Positions 44,581 through 55,492 are shown, numbered from the stretch's first letter. The stretch: 64,000 nucleotides of DNA from Adiantum capillus-veneris (GCA_014529385.2 CM043953.1:98771342-98835341); one strand, 5' to 3'. Notes: generated by a model from the letters alone, not told the origin. Numbers and translations: made by a program.

Positions 44581-46480
44581 TTAGCCCTCCCCCAGGATGA
44601 TGGTATATTCGTGTACCATCATAGAGCATCTTTTCCAAAGAGAGTGCTTCAGAGTCCTTGACGAGATCTTCATTGTTTAGCCCCTCAGAATTTTGGCTGG
44701 AGTTACACTCATGCTTCATGTAACAATACTTACATGAGACAGGGGCCTTTTGACAGATCTTTGGTAGATCCTTTGGTAGAAGGCGACTCAAATAGGGCTT
44801 CAAGCGATACCCGTTTACCTTCCTGGAGTGCTGTTTACCATTCAAGTCCATAAGCTGATAGTAACTAGAATTGAAAGCCTTCTTGACTATGTATGGCCCT
44901 TGCCATCTAGTTTCAAACTTGGCATCAAAATGATTGTCAAGTCGATTGTCATACCTTAGCACAAGCTCTCCTTCCTTGATGCCTTTGTCCTTCAGTTTCT
45001 TGTCGTGCGTTTCTTTCGCATGTGTGGCTTTCCTCTTGTAGCACTCATATGCTGCTTCTCTTTTCCACTCAAGCTCCACTAACGTAAGAAGTCGATCCAT
45101 CCATACCTCTTGATCATCTTGTGCTCCTTTGCCATGAAGTCGCATTGTTGGAATGTTGAGCTCGATAGGCTGCAAAGCCTCTTGACCATAGACCAAGTGA
45201 AATGGTGTGAACTCCGTGGCTTCCCTATATGTGGTTTGATATGCCCACAAGGCACCATCCAAGAAGTCATCCCATAATTTTGTCTTGTTTTGCACCATCT
45301 TTCTAATGATTCTTGCAATGACACCATTAGCCTTCTCCACCAAACCATTTGATTGGGGATAGTAGGGTGTACTGTGACGATGTAGAATGTGAAGTTCTTC
45401 ACAGACTTCTGTGAGCAATCCCTTTCTAAACCCTGAACCATTATCAGAAACAATCTCCAAAGGTGTGCCAAATCTACAACAAATGTGAGTGTAGACGAAT
45501 TTGCTCACTGTCCTCTCATTTACCTTTGCCACACTTTGTGCTTCCACCCACCTAGTCATATAGTCTACAACCACTAGAATGTAGAGTTTACCATTTTTTG
45601 TCCTAGGCAGAGGACCCATAGCATCAATGCCCCACTTTTCAAAGGGTCCATTTGCAAGCACTATTTGCCTCGGCCCATGCACCAACCTTCTATTTCCATT
45701 TATCTGACAATTGTGACAGCTTTTACACCAATGTTGAACATCCACATGCAAGCTTGGCCAAACATACCGCGCAAGCAAAATCTTCTTCACAGTTGATTCT
45801 TGGGCAAAATGACCACCACATGCCTCTTCATGCAAACCTTTTAGAATGGCTGGAATTTCCTCGATAGTTGGTACTCTTCTGCACACTTGATCCTTCCCTC
45901 TTTGATAGAGGGAGCCTTCTAGGAAGAGATAGAAACTTGCCTTCTTCATGAGTCTCCTCTTCTGAGCCTTCGTGAAGTCTTGTGGAAACTCACCCTCCAA
46001 AATGTAGCCAATAATGGGAGCCAATGACTCCAATCCCTGGTATCTCGGTTGCTTGACAGCTGTTGCCACCATGATGACCTGCACTTCTCTCTCAACACAT
46101 GTAACTGCTTGTTGTGCAAGTAAATCGGCATCTTCATTTTGTTTCCTCGGAATATGATATAGTTGCACTTCTTCAAACTGATTAAACATCTTACGAATGG
46201 CATGAACTTTTGTCCTTAAGCTTTCATTCTTGCATGCCCAAATGCCTAAAATCTGTTTAACAATGAGAAGTGCATCTCCCTTTACCATGAGACATTTTAT
46301 CCCTTGGCCAATGCACATCTTCAAACCATGAAGTAGTGTGTCGTATTCTGCTTCATTGTTGCTAGTTGAACCTATTAGATTGACCTTCTCTTTCATGACC
46401 ACCTCTCCACTTGGGTTGAGCAACACTAGCCCTCCCCCTACTTTCCCTGTGGCTCGTCGAAAAGCTCCATCAAAGAACAA
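44468..46480 (-). CDS. Gypsy E additional RNase H and integrase
   Basis: The 670-residue frame starts inside the additional RNase H. D4 (FFDGAF), E45 (NNEAEY), D69 (VKGDALLIV) and D119 (NEDADLLA) form an intact DEDD set. Integrase follows: HHCC at H217, H224, C255 and C258; DDE at D286 (GIDAMGP), D346 (SDNGSG) and E382 (GLVEKANG); GPY module WQGPYIV. No stop interrupts it. The frame runs through the polypurine tract and ends 113 bp inside the 3' LTR. It overlaps the upstream pol frame by about 43 bp in the -1 frame; either programmed frameshifting or a one-base mutation would explain this. Confidence 0.95.
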   Translation of the reverse strand: MFFDGAFRRATGKVGGGLVLLNPSGEVVMKEKVNLIGSTSNNEAEYDTLLHGLKMCIGQGIKCLMVKGDALLIVKQILGIWACKNESLRTKVHAIRKMFNQFEEVQLYHIPRKQNEDADLLAQQAVTCVEREVQVIMVATAVKQPRYQGLESLAPIIGYILEGEFPQDFTKAQKRRLMKKASFYLFLEGSLYQRGKDQVCRRVPTIEEIPAILKGLHEEACGGHFAQESTVKKILLARYVWPSLHVDVQHWCKSCHNCQINGNRRLVHGPRQIVLANGPFEKWGIDAMGPLPRTKNGKLYILVVVDYMTRWVEAQSVAKVNERTVSKFVYTHICCRFGTPLEIVSDNGSGFRKGLLTEVCEELHILHRHSTPYYPQSNGLVEKANGVIARIIRKMVQNKTKLWDDFLDGALWAYQTTYREATEFTPFHLVYGQEALQPIELNIPTMRLHGKGAQDDQEVWMDRLLTLVELEWKREAAYECYKRKATHAKETHDKKLKDKGIKEGELVLRYDNRLDNHFDAKFETRWQGPYIVKKAFNSSYYQLMDLNGKQHSRKVNGYRLKPYLSRLLPKDLPKICQKAPVSCKYCYMKHECNSSQNSEGLNNEDLVKDSEALSLEKMLYDGTRIYHHPGGGLMIAVFRLSIISIVSYSTLPNSPKRYGYPYHFTVHRRV
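44581..44596 (-). other. Polypurine tract of gypsy E
   Basis: The minus strand reads CCTGGGGGAGGGCTAA directly before the 3' LTR. Confidence 0.85.
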
Positions 46481-48732
46481 GGTAAAAGCATTGGGAATGG
46501 TAGGGTCTTTACTTGAGGCACCTTAATATCCTTCTCATGTACCCTATAAGTGAGAATCCTTGCCAATTGTGCACGCACACTATCTTCTACCTTGAAAGAG
46601 TATTGGAACTCTTGCAACTCCATAATCCACTTTGAGATCCTAGTACTAAGATTCATTTGAGATGACACCCAAGGGAACAAATTTTCTGTAGTGAGAATTA
46701 CAAAAGGTTTTGGTAGCAGGTAGGATCTAAACTTTCTCATCGCAAACATGAGAGAAAGCATCATGAGTTCTGCTTCTCTGTAGTCTCTCTCCAAAGCATT
46801 CATGACCCTACTAGCAAAGTAGATGGGTCGCATCCTTGTACTGTGGGGATCTTGTTGTAGCAACACAACACCACTTGTTTCCCTTCCAACACTAGAGCTA
46901 ACAAAGAATGTGTACTCCCAACAAGGAGGCATGAGTGTTGGTAGCTCTGAAAAAATGACTTTAATGTTACAAAAATACTCTTCAAGCTCATCAGACCATG
47001 CAAATTCTATTTGTTGTGTCAATTTTTGCAAAGGATGAAGCAACTCCGAGGCTAAGTGAATGAAGCGTGACATATACTTCACCTTCTGAATGAAAGAGAT
47101 GACCTCCTTAAGACTCTTCGGTGATGGGAGCTCAATAAGAGCCTTTGCCTTTGAAGGATCCACCTCAATGCCTTTATAGGAAACCTTGTGACCGAGCAAG
47201 ATCACTTCATCCTCACCTATGTGGCACTTGTCAGGGTTGAGTTGACCTCCCATGTCGTAGAGATTCTTTAAACCTTCTTCTACCCTTTGTAGATGCAATG
47301 ATTTTGAGCTATAAATGCAGAAATCATCAATGAACACCCTAATTGACTTTCCAAATAATGCTTGAAACACCATGTTCATGAAACGTTGGAATGTTGCAGG
47401 AGCATTTGTCAGACCAAATGGCATGACTCTAAAAGCATAACAACCCCAAGGAGTGATAAAGGTTGTTTTCAATTGATCTTCCAATGCGATACCTATTTGA
47501 AAGTAGCCTGAGTAGCCATCACACACAGTGTACTTCTCATGACCAGCTACCTCATTTAGTATCTCATCTTGAAATGGGAGGGGAAAGTGATCTCTTTTTG
47601 TTGCCTCATTGAGTGGACGGTAATCCACACACACCCTCCACTTTTCGTTTTTCTTAGGAGTGACAACAACGGGAGAGACCCACTCTGAATTCTCCATTGA
47701 ATAAATGAAACCTGCTGCTAGAAGCTTTCTTACCTCCTTGAGTAAAGCCTGCTCCTTGATGACTCGTAGCCTTCGTAGCTTCTGAGCCTTAGGTGTGGCC
47801 TCTGGCTTCAACTCAATTTTGTGTTGAACAGCATCTACTCCATGCACATCGGTGTAGTCTTTAGCAAAAAGCCTAGGAAATTTCCTTAGCACACATTTGA
47901 ACTCCTCTCTTTCATCCTTTGTAAGTGTTGTAGATAGCATACCTTCTAGCATTCTTTCATCTTCCACTTTTTGGTTCTCTTGGGAGCCTACCTCCTCCAA
48001 ACCTTGACAAGAGGTCTCTAGGTTGGTTGGATTAAACCTTACCCCCATGACTTCGATGGAAGACTCCTCTTCAGTAATGCTGCCGCTACTTTCTTCTTCT
48101 GAAGTGTTATCGGTCCAACCTTCTTCCGTCTCACTTTGAGATGATTCTTCATGGAGCTCCTCTTGGCGTTGCTCCTTCATGTCAAAGACAACCTTCTTAT
48201 GATTGTCGTTCCTACAAATTAGCTTTCCACTCTCCCAATCCTGCAAAGCTCGCATTTTCATTAGCCATGGTCTCCCTAGGATAAATGGGTAACCATTTCC
48301 TTTGGTAGACATGACATAGAAATCCACTGCCTTCTTAATGCCAAAGGCCTCCACAAAAACATTTTTACAAATGCCTACGCACCTAGCCTTGCTATTGTTT
48401 GCCATCTTGACCTTAATTTCAGGTGTCTCATGGATGTGCATGCCTAGTTTTTGCATGAGTCCCTCTGTCATGATGCAAATTTGTGCACCCCCATCCACTA
48501 GACCTTTCCTAACCAATCTCCCTTTTATGTAACAATCTAGCACAGGTGTAATGTCCTCATTCATTTCAGCTTGTGCAATTTTTACAACAGGCACACTCTC
48601 TTTTACCTTTCTCCTAGTGCTAACTGCCCTTGTTAAATCCCTCCTAACTTGTGGACATAATGCAAGAAATTGAGGCCATGAGATATCAGGACGCTTACCT
48701 CTCATGTCTTCCAACAGGTTGTATGGAGCCAT
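46438..48732 (-). CDS. Gypsy E protease, reverse transcriptase and degenerate RNase H
   Basis: The 764-residue frame has protease at residues 66-160 (LVDGGAQI with D80; FILGRPWL at 150-157) and an acidic linker to about 250. RT runs about 310-560 with WRVCVDYRPLN, CDGYSGYFQI (first catalytic Asp), MPFGLTNAPATFQ and FIDD at 467-470; the triad is intact. The gypsy RNase H that follows has VSSSVG (611-616) where the first catalytic Asp belongs and TTENLFPW where TDHxxL is usual, so it is probably catalytically dead and replaced by the downstream additional RNase H. Confidence 0.95.
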   Translation of the reverse strand: MAPYNLLEDMRGKRPDISWPQFLALCPQVRRDLTRAVSTRRKVKESVPVVKIAQAEMNEDITPVLDCYIKGRLVRKGLVDGGAQICIMTEGLMQKLGMHIHETPEIKVKMANNSKARCVGICKNVFVEAFGIKKAVDFYVMSTKGNGYPFILGRPWLMKMRALQDWESGKLICRNDNHKKVVFDMKEQRQEELHEESSQSETEEGWTDNTSEEESSGSITEEESSIEVMGVRFNPTNLETSCQGLEEVGSQENQKVEDERMLEGMLSTTLTKDEREEFKCVLRKFPRLFAKDYTDVHGVDAVQHKIELKPEATPKAQKLRRLRVIKEQALLKEVRKLLAAGFIYSMENSEWVSPVVVTPKKNEKWRVCVDYRPLNEATKRDHFPLPFQDEILNEVAGHEKYTVCDGYSGYFQIGIALEDQLKTTFITPWGCYAFRVMPFGLTNAPATFQRFMNMVFQALFGKSIRVFIDDFCIYSSKSLHLQRVEEGLKNLYDMGGQLNPDKCHIGEDEVILLGHKVSYKGIEVDPSKAKALIELPSPKSLKEVISFIQKVKYMSRFIHLASELLHPLQKLTQQIEFAWSDELEEYFCNIKVIFSELPTLMPPCWEYTFFVSSSVGRETSGVVLLQQDPHSTRMRPIYFASRVMNALERDYREAELMMLSLMFAMRKFRSYLLPKPFVILTTENLFPWVSSQMNLSTRISKWIMELQEFQYSFKVEDSVRAQLARILTYRVHEKDIKVPQVKTLPFPMLLPCSLMELFDEPQGK

Positions 48733-48813
48733 TCCATGTCCAAGAGGAAAGTCTTGGAGGTTGATACGACGTCGAGTCCTCTTAGCTTCCTTGGTCTCCT
48801 TTGCCTTCTTTTC

Positions 48814-49240
48814 TCATCCATGGTCACTTTGTGATGTAACTCCTTCTTTCTCCTTACCTTTCCCTCGGCCACGCTTAATGCCATTTGCTTCCATGTCAAC
48901 CTCTCTTGAATTTGTCACCTCTACCACATGCACGTTTGGGTCTGGCAAAGGTGGAACTCCTTCCACTCCTTGTGGAGGTGGTCTTGCTCCATTTGGCCTT
49001 TGTATAAGCCGTGCTTGCTGACTAGTTCCTTCACCTGCATTCATCACTGGGTAATTCAAGTTAGGTCTCCTTGGCTCCCCACGGGGCCAAGGACAATTAT
49101 ACATCCCATGTCCAGACTCACCGCAATTCCAACATTTCAAGACTCTCCTAGGTCGTGGCTTGTGCAAGGTGAATTGACAAGATGCTTAAAGATTCATTTA
49201 ACTTCTCAATCACTTCCGCCGTTACCTCAGGAAGCTCCTT
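48814..49240 (-). pseudogene. Gypsy E Gag nucleocapsid
   Basis: The open stretch 49167-48814 has the zinc knuckle CWNCGESGHGMYNC, then Arg/Pro-rich sequence and a basic Gly/Lys end. Its frame differs from the pol frame and from gag upstream, with a break near 48815. Confidence 0.88.
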
Positions 49241-49281
49241 AGATGTTGATGCTTGTGACTTACCTTTGGGTCTAAGACCTT

Positions 49282-49902
49282 CTATTGGGACCTCCCCCTT
49301 AAGCACTTGAGTTTCCTATATTTCTCAGCAGCCCTAGTTTCAGCTGCATCAAAGATAGCAGGTGCACCCGACTCAACTTTTACCTTAAGGTCAGGAAAGA
49401 GTCCGGCTATGAACCTCTCCTTCTTTAGAAATTCTGCACCATCACCAGGGTTAGCAACATTTCGTATCCATAGAGCCCAAAGACGTAGGAACTCTTGCTT
49501 GTACAAGTAGTAGTCATCTAAGTCTTTTTGCTTATGAGAAACAATGTCTTGTCATAATTTCTGAGTGTTTTGGGGATCAAAGAAGTATTTCTTGAAACGA
49601 TTCAAAATTTCCGTGTAATTCCCTTTAACTTCCTCAGGCAAAGAGTCAAACCAAGTGCTAGCATCGTTCCTAAGGACCACCTCAAACATTTCTACACGTT
49701 CTTGATCAGTTACTATCCTCTTGATACGGCAAGACATCTTGAAATTCGCTAGAAATAATTCTGCATCCTCTCCAGGCTCTCCAAAGAAAAGAGGATATCC
49801 AGACATTTGGCGTTGGCTCTCCATTGAATTGATTTCAAAGTGATGCGTTTTTGTTTTTTCTTTCTTTAAAAGATTTACACAATAATATTTTCTAAATTGC
49901 AA
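49282..49902 (-). pseudogene. Gypsy E Gag capsid
   Basis: The first stretch 49902-49552 contains GYPLFFGEPGEDAELFLANF, then ASTWFDSLPEEVKGNYTEI and RFKKYFFDPQ, a standard retrotransposon Gag core. The second, 49506-49282 (same frame, stop near 49550), continues with LRLWALWIRNV and KERFIAGLFPDLKVKV. Further stops lie before the zinc knuckle. The start is uncertain because the frame is open upstream; MESQRQMSGYP is the likely initiator. Confidence 0.88.
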
Positions 49903-49908
49903 TCTATT

Positions 49909-50127
49909 CTACAACAAAATAAAAATATTCACATCAAATGACCTATGATAATCAATAAGAGGTAGAATGACAGGGTTTGGTGACGCGAGAATTTCTCCTA
50001 CTCTTTGGGCACCAAACATGAATACCATACGTTGTTGAAAATGGATTTTTCTACTAATTGCAATGTTTACTCTAATGTGTGGAGTGAAATGAAAGGGAAA
50101 ATCTTGTATTCCTGGGCCATTATCCAT
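49909..50127 (-). CDS. Leader ORF 2 of gypsy E (paralogue of leader ORF 1)
   Basis: A 72-residue frame in the leader between primer site and gag, in the gag frame. It aligns with leader ORF 1 along its length: shared spots include ASxNPxILPLI, SxDVxIF and the final Leu-Phe/Leu-Leu before the stop. The function is unknown. It is basic and hydrophobic without a clear membrane span. Confidence 0.5.
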   Translation of the reverse strand: MDNGPGIQDFPFHFTPHIRVNIAISRKIHFQQRMVFMFGAQRVGEILASPNPVILPLIDYHRSFDVNIFILL

Positions 50128-50148
50128 GGTCTATGCATGACCTAATTC

Positions 50149-50361
50149 TTAAAACAAAACAAAAATATAGACGTCCAAACTAAGGTCGTACCTAATGAGA
50201 GGCAAAATAAAAGGATTTACTGATGCGTTTATCTCTACCAACCTAAGAGGACCTAAAATTCTACGAATTACTCGCTGAAATTGCAACTTAGTACTAACAA
50301 TTATGTGTACCTTTTGCCTTGCAATGGGAATGAAGGGATCATACAAATTCTCATGATTCAT
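50149..50361 (-). CDS. Leader ORF 1 of gypsy E
   Basis: A 70-residue frame, ATG near 50361, ending NPFILPLIRYDLSLDVYIF plus a short tail and stop. It lies 234 bp (78 codons) upstream of leader ORF 2, in the same frame. The DNA of the two is much less alike than the proteins. Unknown function. Confidence 0.5.
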   Translation of the reverse strand: MNHENLYDPFIPIARQKVHIIVSTKLQFQRVIRRILGPLRLVEINASVNPFILPLIRYDLSLDVYIFVLF

Positions 50362-50417
50362 GCAAGCTACTTGATTATGCTAAAGGTTGAGCCTTCACAA
50401 AACATACACAAGCCTGT

Positions 50418-50434
50418 CCTCCGTGGGGGCACCA
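50418..50434 (-). other. Candidate primer-binding site of gypsy E
   Basis: Four bases inside the 5' LTR the minus strand reads TGGTGCCCCCACGGAGG. It begins TGG as needed; tRNA not assigned. Confidence 0.6.
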
Positions 50435-50438
50435 AAAT

Positions 50439-50689
50439 TGAGGCGGTCCGGGGCGAGCAACAAGAAGAGCAACCTCTAGACACCCTTCAAGGCTCCCGTG
50501 CTGCTCAATGGAGCTGGGGAAAAACACAACACAAACCAAAACAACAAACCCACAGCCAAATCCCAACTACACAAGGGGCACCACCTAGTTTAAGAGCGAA
50601 CTAGGACGCAAAAGAGGAGAATCGTTAGAGCAACCCACAAACAAGCAAGAAATTTACACTAACCCTAACACTCTCACACACTAAAACAC

Positions 50690-50726
<37 letters not shown>

Positions 50727-53029
50727 TGTACAACTTAGCTTCAACTTTATATTTTGCACAAAAAGGAACTTAGAGCTTGCGGAATCAAGTGACAAGATTT
50801 GGTTATAGCATCACTAGCACATTGTCTTACGGTTATGGGAGCCCTCTCACCATCCATCCTCTTACAATGGTAGCCAAACAATAGCCAATGAATCACAAGC
50901 AACAAAACAACAACCTTCAATGAAACAAGTCACCTTATGAAGCTGAATGAGTTTGCCAAGCCAAATTGGAGGAGAAGCATGAGCCTTTGGACATGAATTG
51001 CACCCAAAACTACCAATTCATTGATGTTGGGGTAGATACAACAATGGTAGGAAGAATATCTTCTACTCACACTCACTCAAACTAGCTCAAGCTTTTCTAT
51101 GCACCAAAGTGATGGTGTATAGAAAGCTTACTCTCTCTTTACAACCAATATAGAACTGGCGTGTGCTACGCTCAATCTAGTGTGCAATGGTATAGTGATG
51201 TCTTTTACAAGGAGGAATGGGTTCTATTTATAGGTTTTAGAAGCCTTGATTAGGATTAAGCTTAATCAATTTTATTAGGAAAGATCAAGGATTATGAATT
51301 TTTATGAATTTCAAATGAGAATGGGGTCTCTCTTTTCTCTTGAGTCACATGGATGTGGGCTCAAGTAAGAGAATTATTGATGTGGTGAAAGGAGAGAAAC
51401 TTCCATGGGAGTGAGTGAATTTGGTTTACTTGTGCGGTTGCCTACTCCATATGTTGATAGTGTGGGTGCATTTTTACAAGAGAAGTTAGTTGTTAGTGGT
51501 AATAATCACTAGAATTGTTAGTGATACATTTAGAATGGGTAGGATGAGTTGATTTGATGAAGGAAGAGGGGTGAATTAAAAGAGAATCATTGAGATGGTG
51601 AAGCTTTGAAGAAGCTTGAACTCACCCTTGTGTAGATTGTGAAAAAAATGACCGTTGGTCTTCTTCTTCTTCGCTTCTTTACGCCGCCGCCACGGTTGAC
51701 CACCACGATGAAAAGAGGATTTTTTGATGAAAAATCCTCAATTTGCAAAAGTTATCATGGTTAAGATGCTGAATTTTAGATATTTTTAGGAGAGGTAAAT
51801 GAAATTGTAACATAGAAGCAATAGAGAGAGACATGGAGAGGGTGTATGTATGTAGAGGTTCATAAAAGAACTATAGGGATGAGAGAGAAGGGTAGTGGTG
51901 AAGAGGGTGGGAGAAGCCATGGAAATTGCAGGTTTGAGTGAGGGAAGGAGAGGGAGGGATGTGTAAGAGTGAGTAGGTGTGTGGAAGGGTGAGAGAAGAC
52001 TAAGGGCTACTTGTGAGAAAAGTGGGCAGACTGGGGTCCACTCAAAAAATCATACCTCATCGCTGGTAGCTCCAAAAATCATGAAAAAATTTGAGGTGAT
52101 TATTCAGAGCGTGGGCTACATTTTCTCTTTTGACCACTGCTCCAAATTCGGAGTGGAGATAGGTGCCAAAATTCTCACCAAAAAGCCTATTTTTATGCCT
52201 GCAAAAGTTTTTTAGTGGCCCCCTCCTTTGTTGAATTTGTACAATGCATCCAAGAGTGAGCCCCTCCTTTGTCATATTATAATACAAAGCATCCAAGTTG
52301 CCCTTGACCCATGCATGGAGGAGGATTATTGGTGAATAAAGAAATATATACATGGTGGGACTAGTGTATGGACTATTCATGGACTTTAGCTCAATGAGCA
52401 CATGGTGTTAGAATAATGAGTAAAAATAATAATAAAAATATGGAGGAGTTATGGATATGAAAAGATATTGGAATCATATGATATGGTCCCTCCTTGAATT
52501 ATTTTGGGTGAAAGAGGAAAAGGTATGCAAGTAAATAATATAATAAACGTAACCAATGAGTAGAAATCAATTTTTTGTTTTCACGAGGGTGAGCGTGAAA
52601 ATGTGGGAGTGATTTGTATAAAGGAAAAATATGAGGTTAGAGTATGTACATATTGGCAAAAAATATAATTATGGTGTAAGAGGATGAAAGAAGGTGTACA
52701 TAGGTTTAATAAAACACACACCTAAGTAGAAATATTAAAATACCAAAATAATTATAAAAAATCCCTATATTTAGGCTATATATACAATGAAATATTTACA
52801 CACAAAGAGGCCATAATATACTTTTATTTTTTTATTATTTTTATTTTTTTGGCTCAACTAGCCCAGTGACTAGCTAGCTGAGGGTTTTTAAGAAGATATG
52901 GGAAAAGCCCCCTAACTCACACACGCCTATGTACAGTGAAATGGTAGGGATAGCCATAGCGTTTGGGTGAATTTGGTAGGGTGGAGTAACTTACTATGGA
53001 AATTATGGAGAGCCGAAAAACTGCTATCA
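50439..53029 (-). repeat. 5' LTR of gypsy E (2.6 kb)
   Basis: Partner of 41959-44580, 31 bp shorter because of an 11-bp indel and a GA run of only about 33 bp (50690-50722). Confidence 0.95.
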
Positions 53030-53033
53030 CTGC
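53030..53033. repeat. Target-site duplication CTGC, right copy (gypsy E)
   Basis: CTGC follows the final CA of the right LTR. Confidence 0.7.
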
Positions 53034-54962
53034 TAGTTGATGAACAGGTTTCGTGCAAAGTCAAACCAAAGGGTTTTGCTGATATCGATATTACCCAAGG
53101 GGTTTGGATTGCAAAGGCAATACCCCGGTTATATGTGTAATACTCCTTGAATTTCACAGATTTTCAATTAGTGTTCCTAGGCCTTTGCAAGGGAAAAATT
53201 TAGGCAGGTGTATTTGCCTACAGGTAAGTGAACACTATGTTCAACCTCCAAGTACGCATCTGATTTGGTTTTATTCCTTTCTTGAATATGTTTTTCATTC
53301 TTCAAGTTAGATGTATAACATTCTAAGTTTTCATCCATTTTTGCTCTTAAGAGAGATGACAAGGTCATGTAAGAGCCCATAAATTTGGGTTGTAGTGTCC
53401 AAAAATAAGTTTGCATTATGCAGTTATAGACCCACTTGTAGGGTTTATTTGGCACATGTTGTCACATGGGATACAACATGGTCTAGGAACTCAAGGAGTT
53501 TGGTTTAGCCAATGTGGAGCAAGGCTAATGAGGGTCCCTCTCACTCCCGTCGTAGAGTGTTTGCAGTTACCTCCACGCAAAAGTACATCTCGTACTTGAA
53601 GGATGTTCTTTTTTCAGACACCCTTACATGAGACATATTCCATATGTGGAGAATATGAGTCTCTGGGACTGACACTGGCGCCCACTATTTCAGTTATGTG
53701 TCACGACAAAGTCCCTAGGTGCTGGTCGACTACATTTTCTAGACCGTTTTTAGCACGTCACATCATGAACAATTTCCGTGGCCAAAAATTATTGGATACT
53801 TATAATGACTTGTTACAAGTACGAGGGCTCCTAAACAACATTAATGGATGGTTGTTTATGCATATAGCAAGGCTATGAGTTGTTAATGAAAAGGTTTCAT
53901 TGTTTGTACCTAGAAGTGATTAATGTTTCAACTTCTATTATGATTCAAACGTTCAGCGAGGCTGGAAAATGATTGCAGCAGAAAGTCTTTAGCTCCTTTT
54001 CAGAACTATTTCAATTCCTCTTTAATGTGTGCTAGGAGCATCACATTCGCCATAAGTATTGGCAAGGATGATCTTGGATATACAGGTTCAAATCTGTTTT
54101 TGCTAAATGCATGCACACTAGGTGTTATGGGCCCTAGTGTTTTAGCAAAGGCTGATTTGGAGCGGCATGCATATTCATTGCATTAGTGCTATGAAGCATT
54201 TTGCACTCCATGTGCAGTATCTCTATGAGATTACTTTTGGATCTACCAATCACCAATAGAGGTCATGTCTTGGTTTGGCTGCTTGTGGATTCTTCCAGTT
54301 AACCACAATGGTTATTCAGGACATTGTTGATTCCTCAGCAATGTGGTACGACATTGTAATTCCCGTTTGCCAGTCATTTTGGACGACTGTATGTCAACCG
54401 TGGAGAAACACACCTCAATACTGTCAGTTATCCAAGGGGATAGAGAGATTACAAAGTGTAATCCTGTGCTAAAGGATATGCGAAGTGCGTACATTAGCAG
54501 CAAGCAATGCAATTAGTAAGCATTTATTGCTCTAGTTGGCGCCTCATGTCAAAGTCAGATTCTCAACCTTGAACACTGATTATGGTGGGGTTGTTTACTG
54601 ATGACACAAGGACTTATATTTTGCTGATAAGTTATGTCACCCAGTTATTTTCATGGAAAGTGCAAAGAGACATTCTTTCAGGTACATCTTAGTTGTGATA
54701 GCTCGTTTAGTATACTCAAGTGATTTCTAAATGGAGTCTACACGCTATGTTGTATAAGAGCCGGTTACACAAGGCGGTTGCAAAGGGACAACAATGGAAA
54801 ATCAAGATGTTACTCTTGGTTTCATTGAACCTCCTACTAACACGTGTCACACGAACAGTTGGATCCATGAAGGATGCCACGGTGGAAAACATTAGTGTCA
54901 CTTATGAAGATATCGCCACTTTTGTTTTCGAGGATGAAAATGCTTCTCCAAGGGGAGAGTAA
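53034..54962 (+). pseudogene. Element F body, degenerate retroelement coding region
   Basis: Plus-strand frames with frequent stops. The first part reads LLVDEQVSCKVKPKGFADID in frame with 41840-41958. Further readable patches are CGEYESLGLTLAPTISVM and AACGFFQLTTMVIQDIVD. I recognise no RT, integrase or RNase H block, so the class is not settled. It ends at a purine tract (CCAAGGGGAGAG, about 54946-54957) followed by an LTR, so it is the 3' part of an LTR element. Confidence 0.5.
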
Positions 54963-55104
54963 TGTAATGCCAAGGGCAAACCCATGGGAGGTCACGGACC
55001 AGCAGGCCAGGGGCCGACTGCCAAAGGAGATGGGATCCTAGGGGCAAGGCCTATAAAGGGAGGTCGGGCGGAAGATCAAGTACGGCAGTTCCCTCATTCT
55101 CACA
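54963..55104 (+). repeat. 3' LTR of element F
   Basis: 142 bp, TGTAATGCC...CTCACA, same family as 18739-18876. The purine tract directly upstream marks it as a plus-strand 3' LTR. Confidence 0.8.
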
Positions 55105-55245
55105 GTATGTATTGTATGTAGTATATGTAGACAACTTTAAAAAAGTGCTGAAGAAGATGAATGGGCAGTCGATGCTCCTGTAAAATCGAAAGGGGGTTAA
55201 CAGTGGGTAGCAGGTGGCGGCGAAGCAAAGTTGTGGCACGTGGTT

Positions 55246-55281
<36 letters not shown>

Positions 55282-55457
55282 ATTTGCGAAGGCGATGGGC
55301 GGTGGCCTACTGACCTCGCTCTCTTATATGTATGCCTCTTCTCATCAATCCTCTCGCTCAAGCTTTTGCAGGGACATGAAGGGAGGGAAGGGTGCAGGAA
55401 ACAAGTGGAGCATGCGGGCACACGAAGGGAGAAGTGTGGAGAGTGGGGTGGGGCAGG

Positions 55458-55492
<35 letters not shown>

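Larger units (their letters stand above)
41959..53029 (-). mobile_element. Ty3/gypsy element E, Tat-type with dual RNase H, near intact
   Basis: The 11.07 kb minus-strand element has LTRs of 2622 and 2591 bp, a polypurine tract, a primer-site candidate, gag with one CCHC knuckle, and a two-frame pol. Pol holds protease, RT, a degenerate gypsy RNase H, an additional archaeal/plant-type RNase H and integrase. The extra RNase H placed before integrase is the mark of the Tat lineage. By eye the LTRs differ only by a handful of substitutions, an 11-bp indel and GA-run length, so the insertion is recent. It sits inside an older element, F. Confidence 0.95.
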
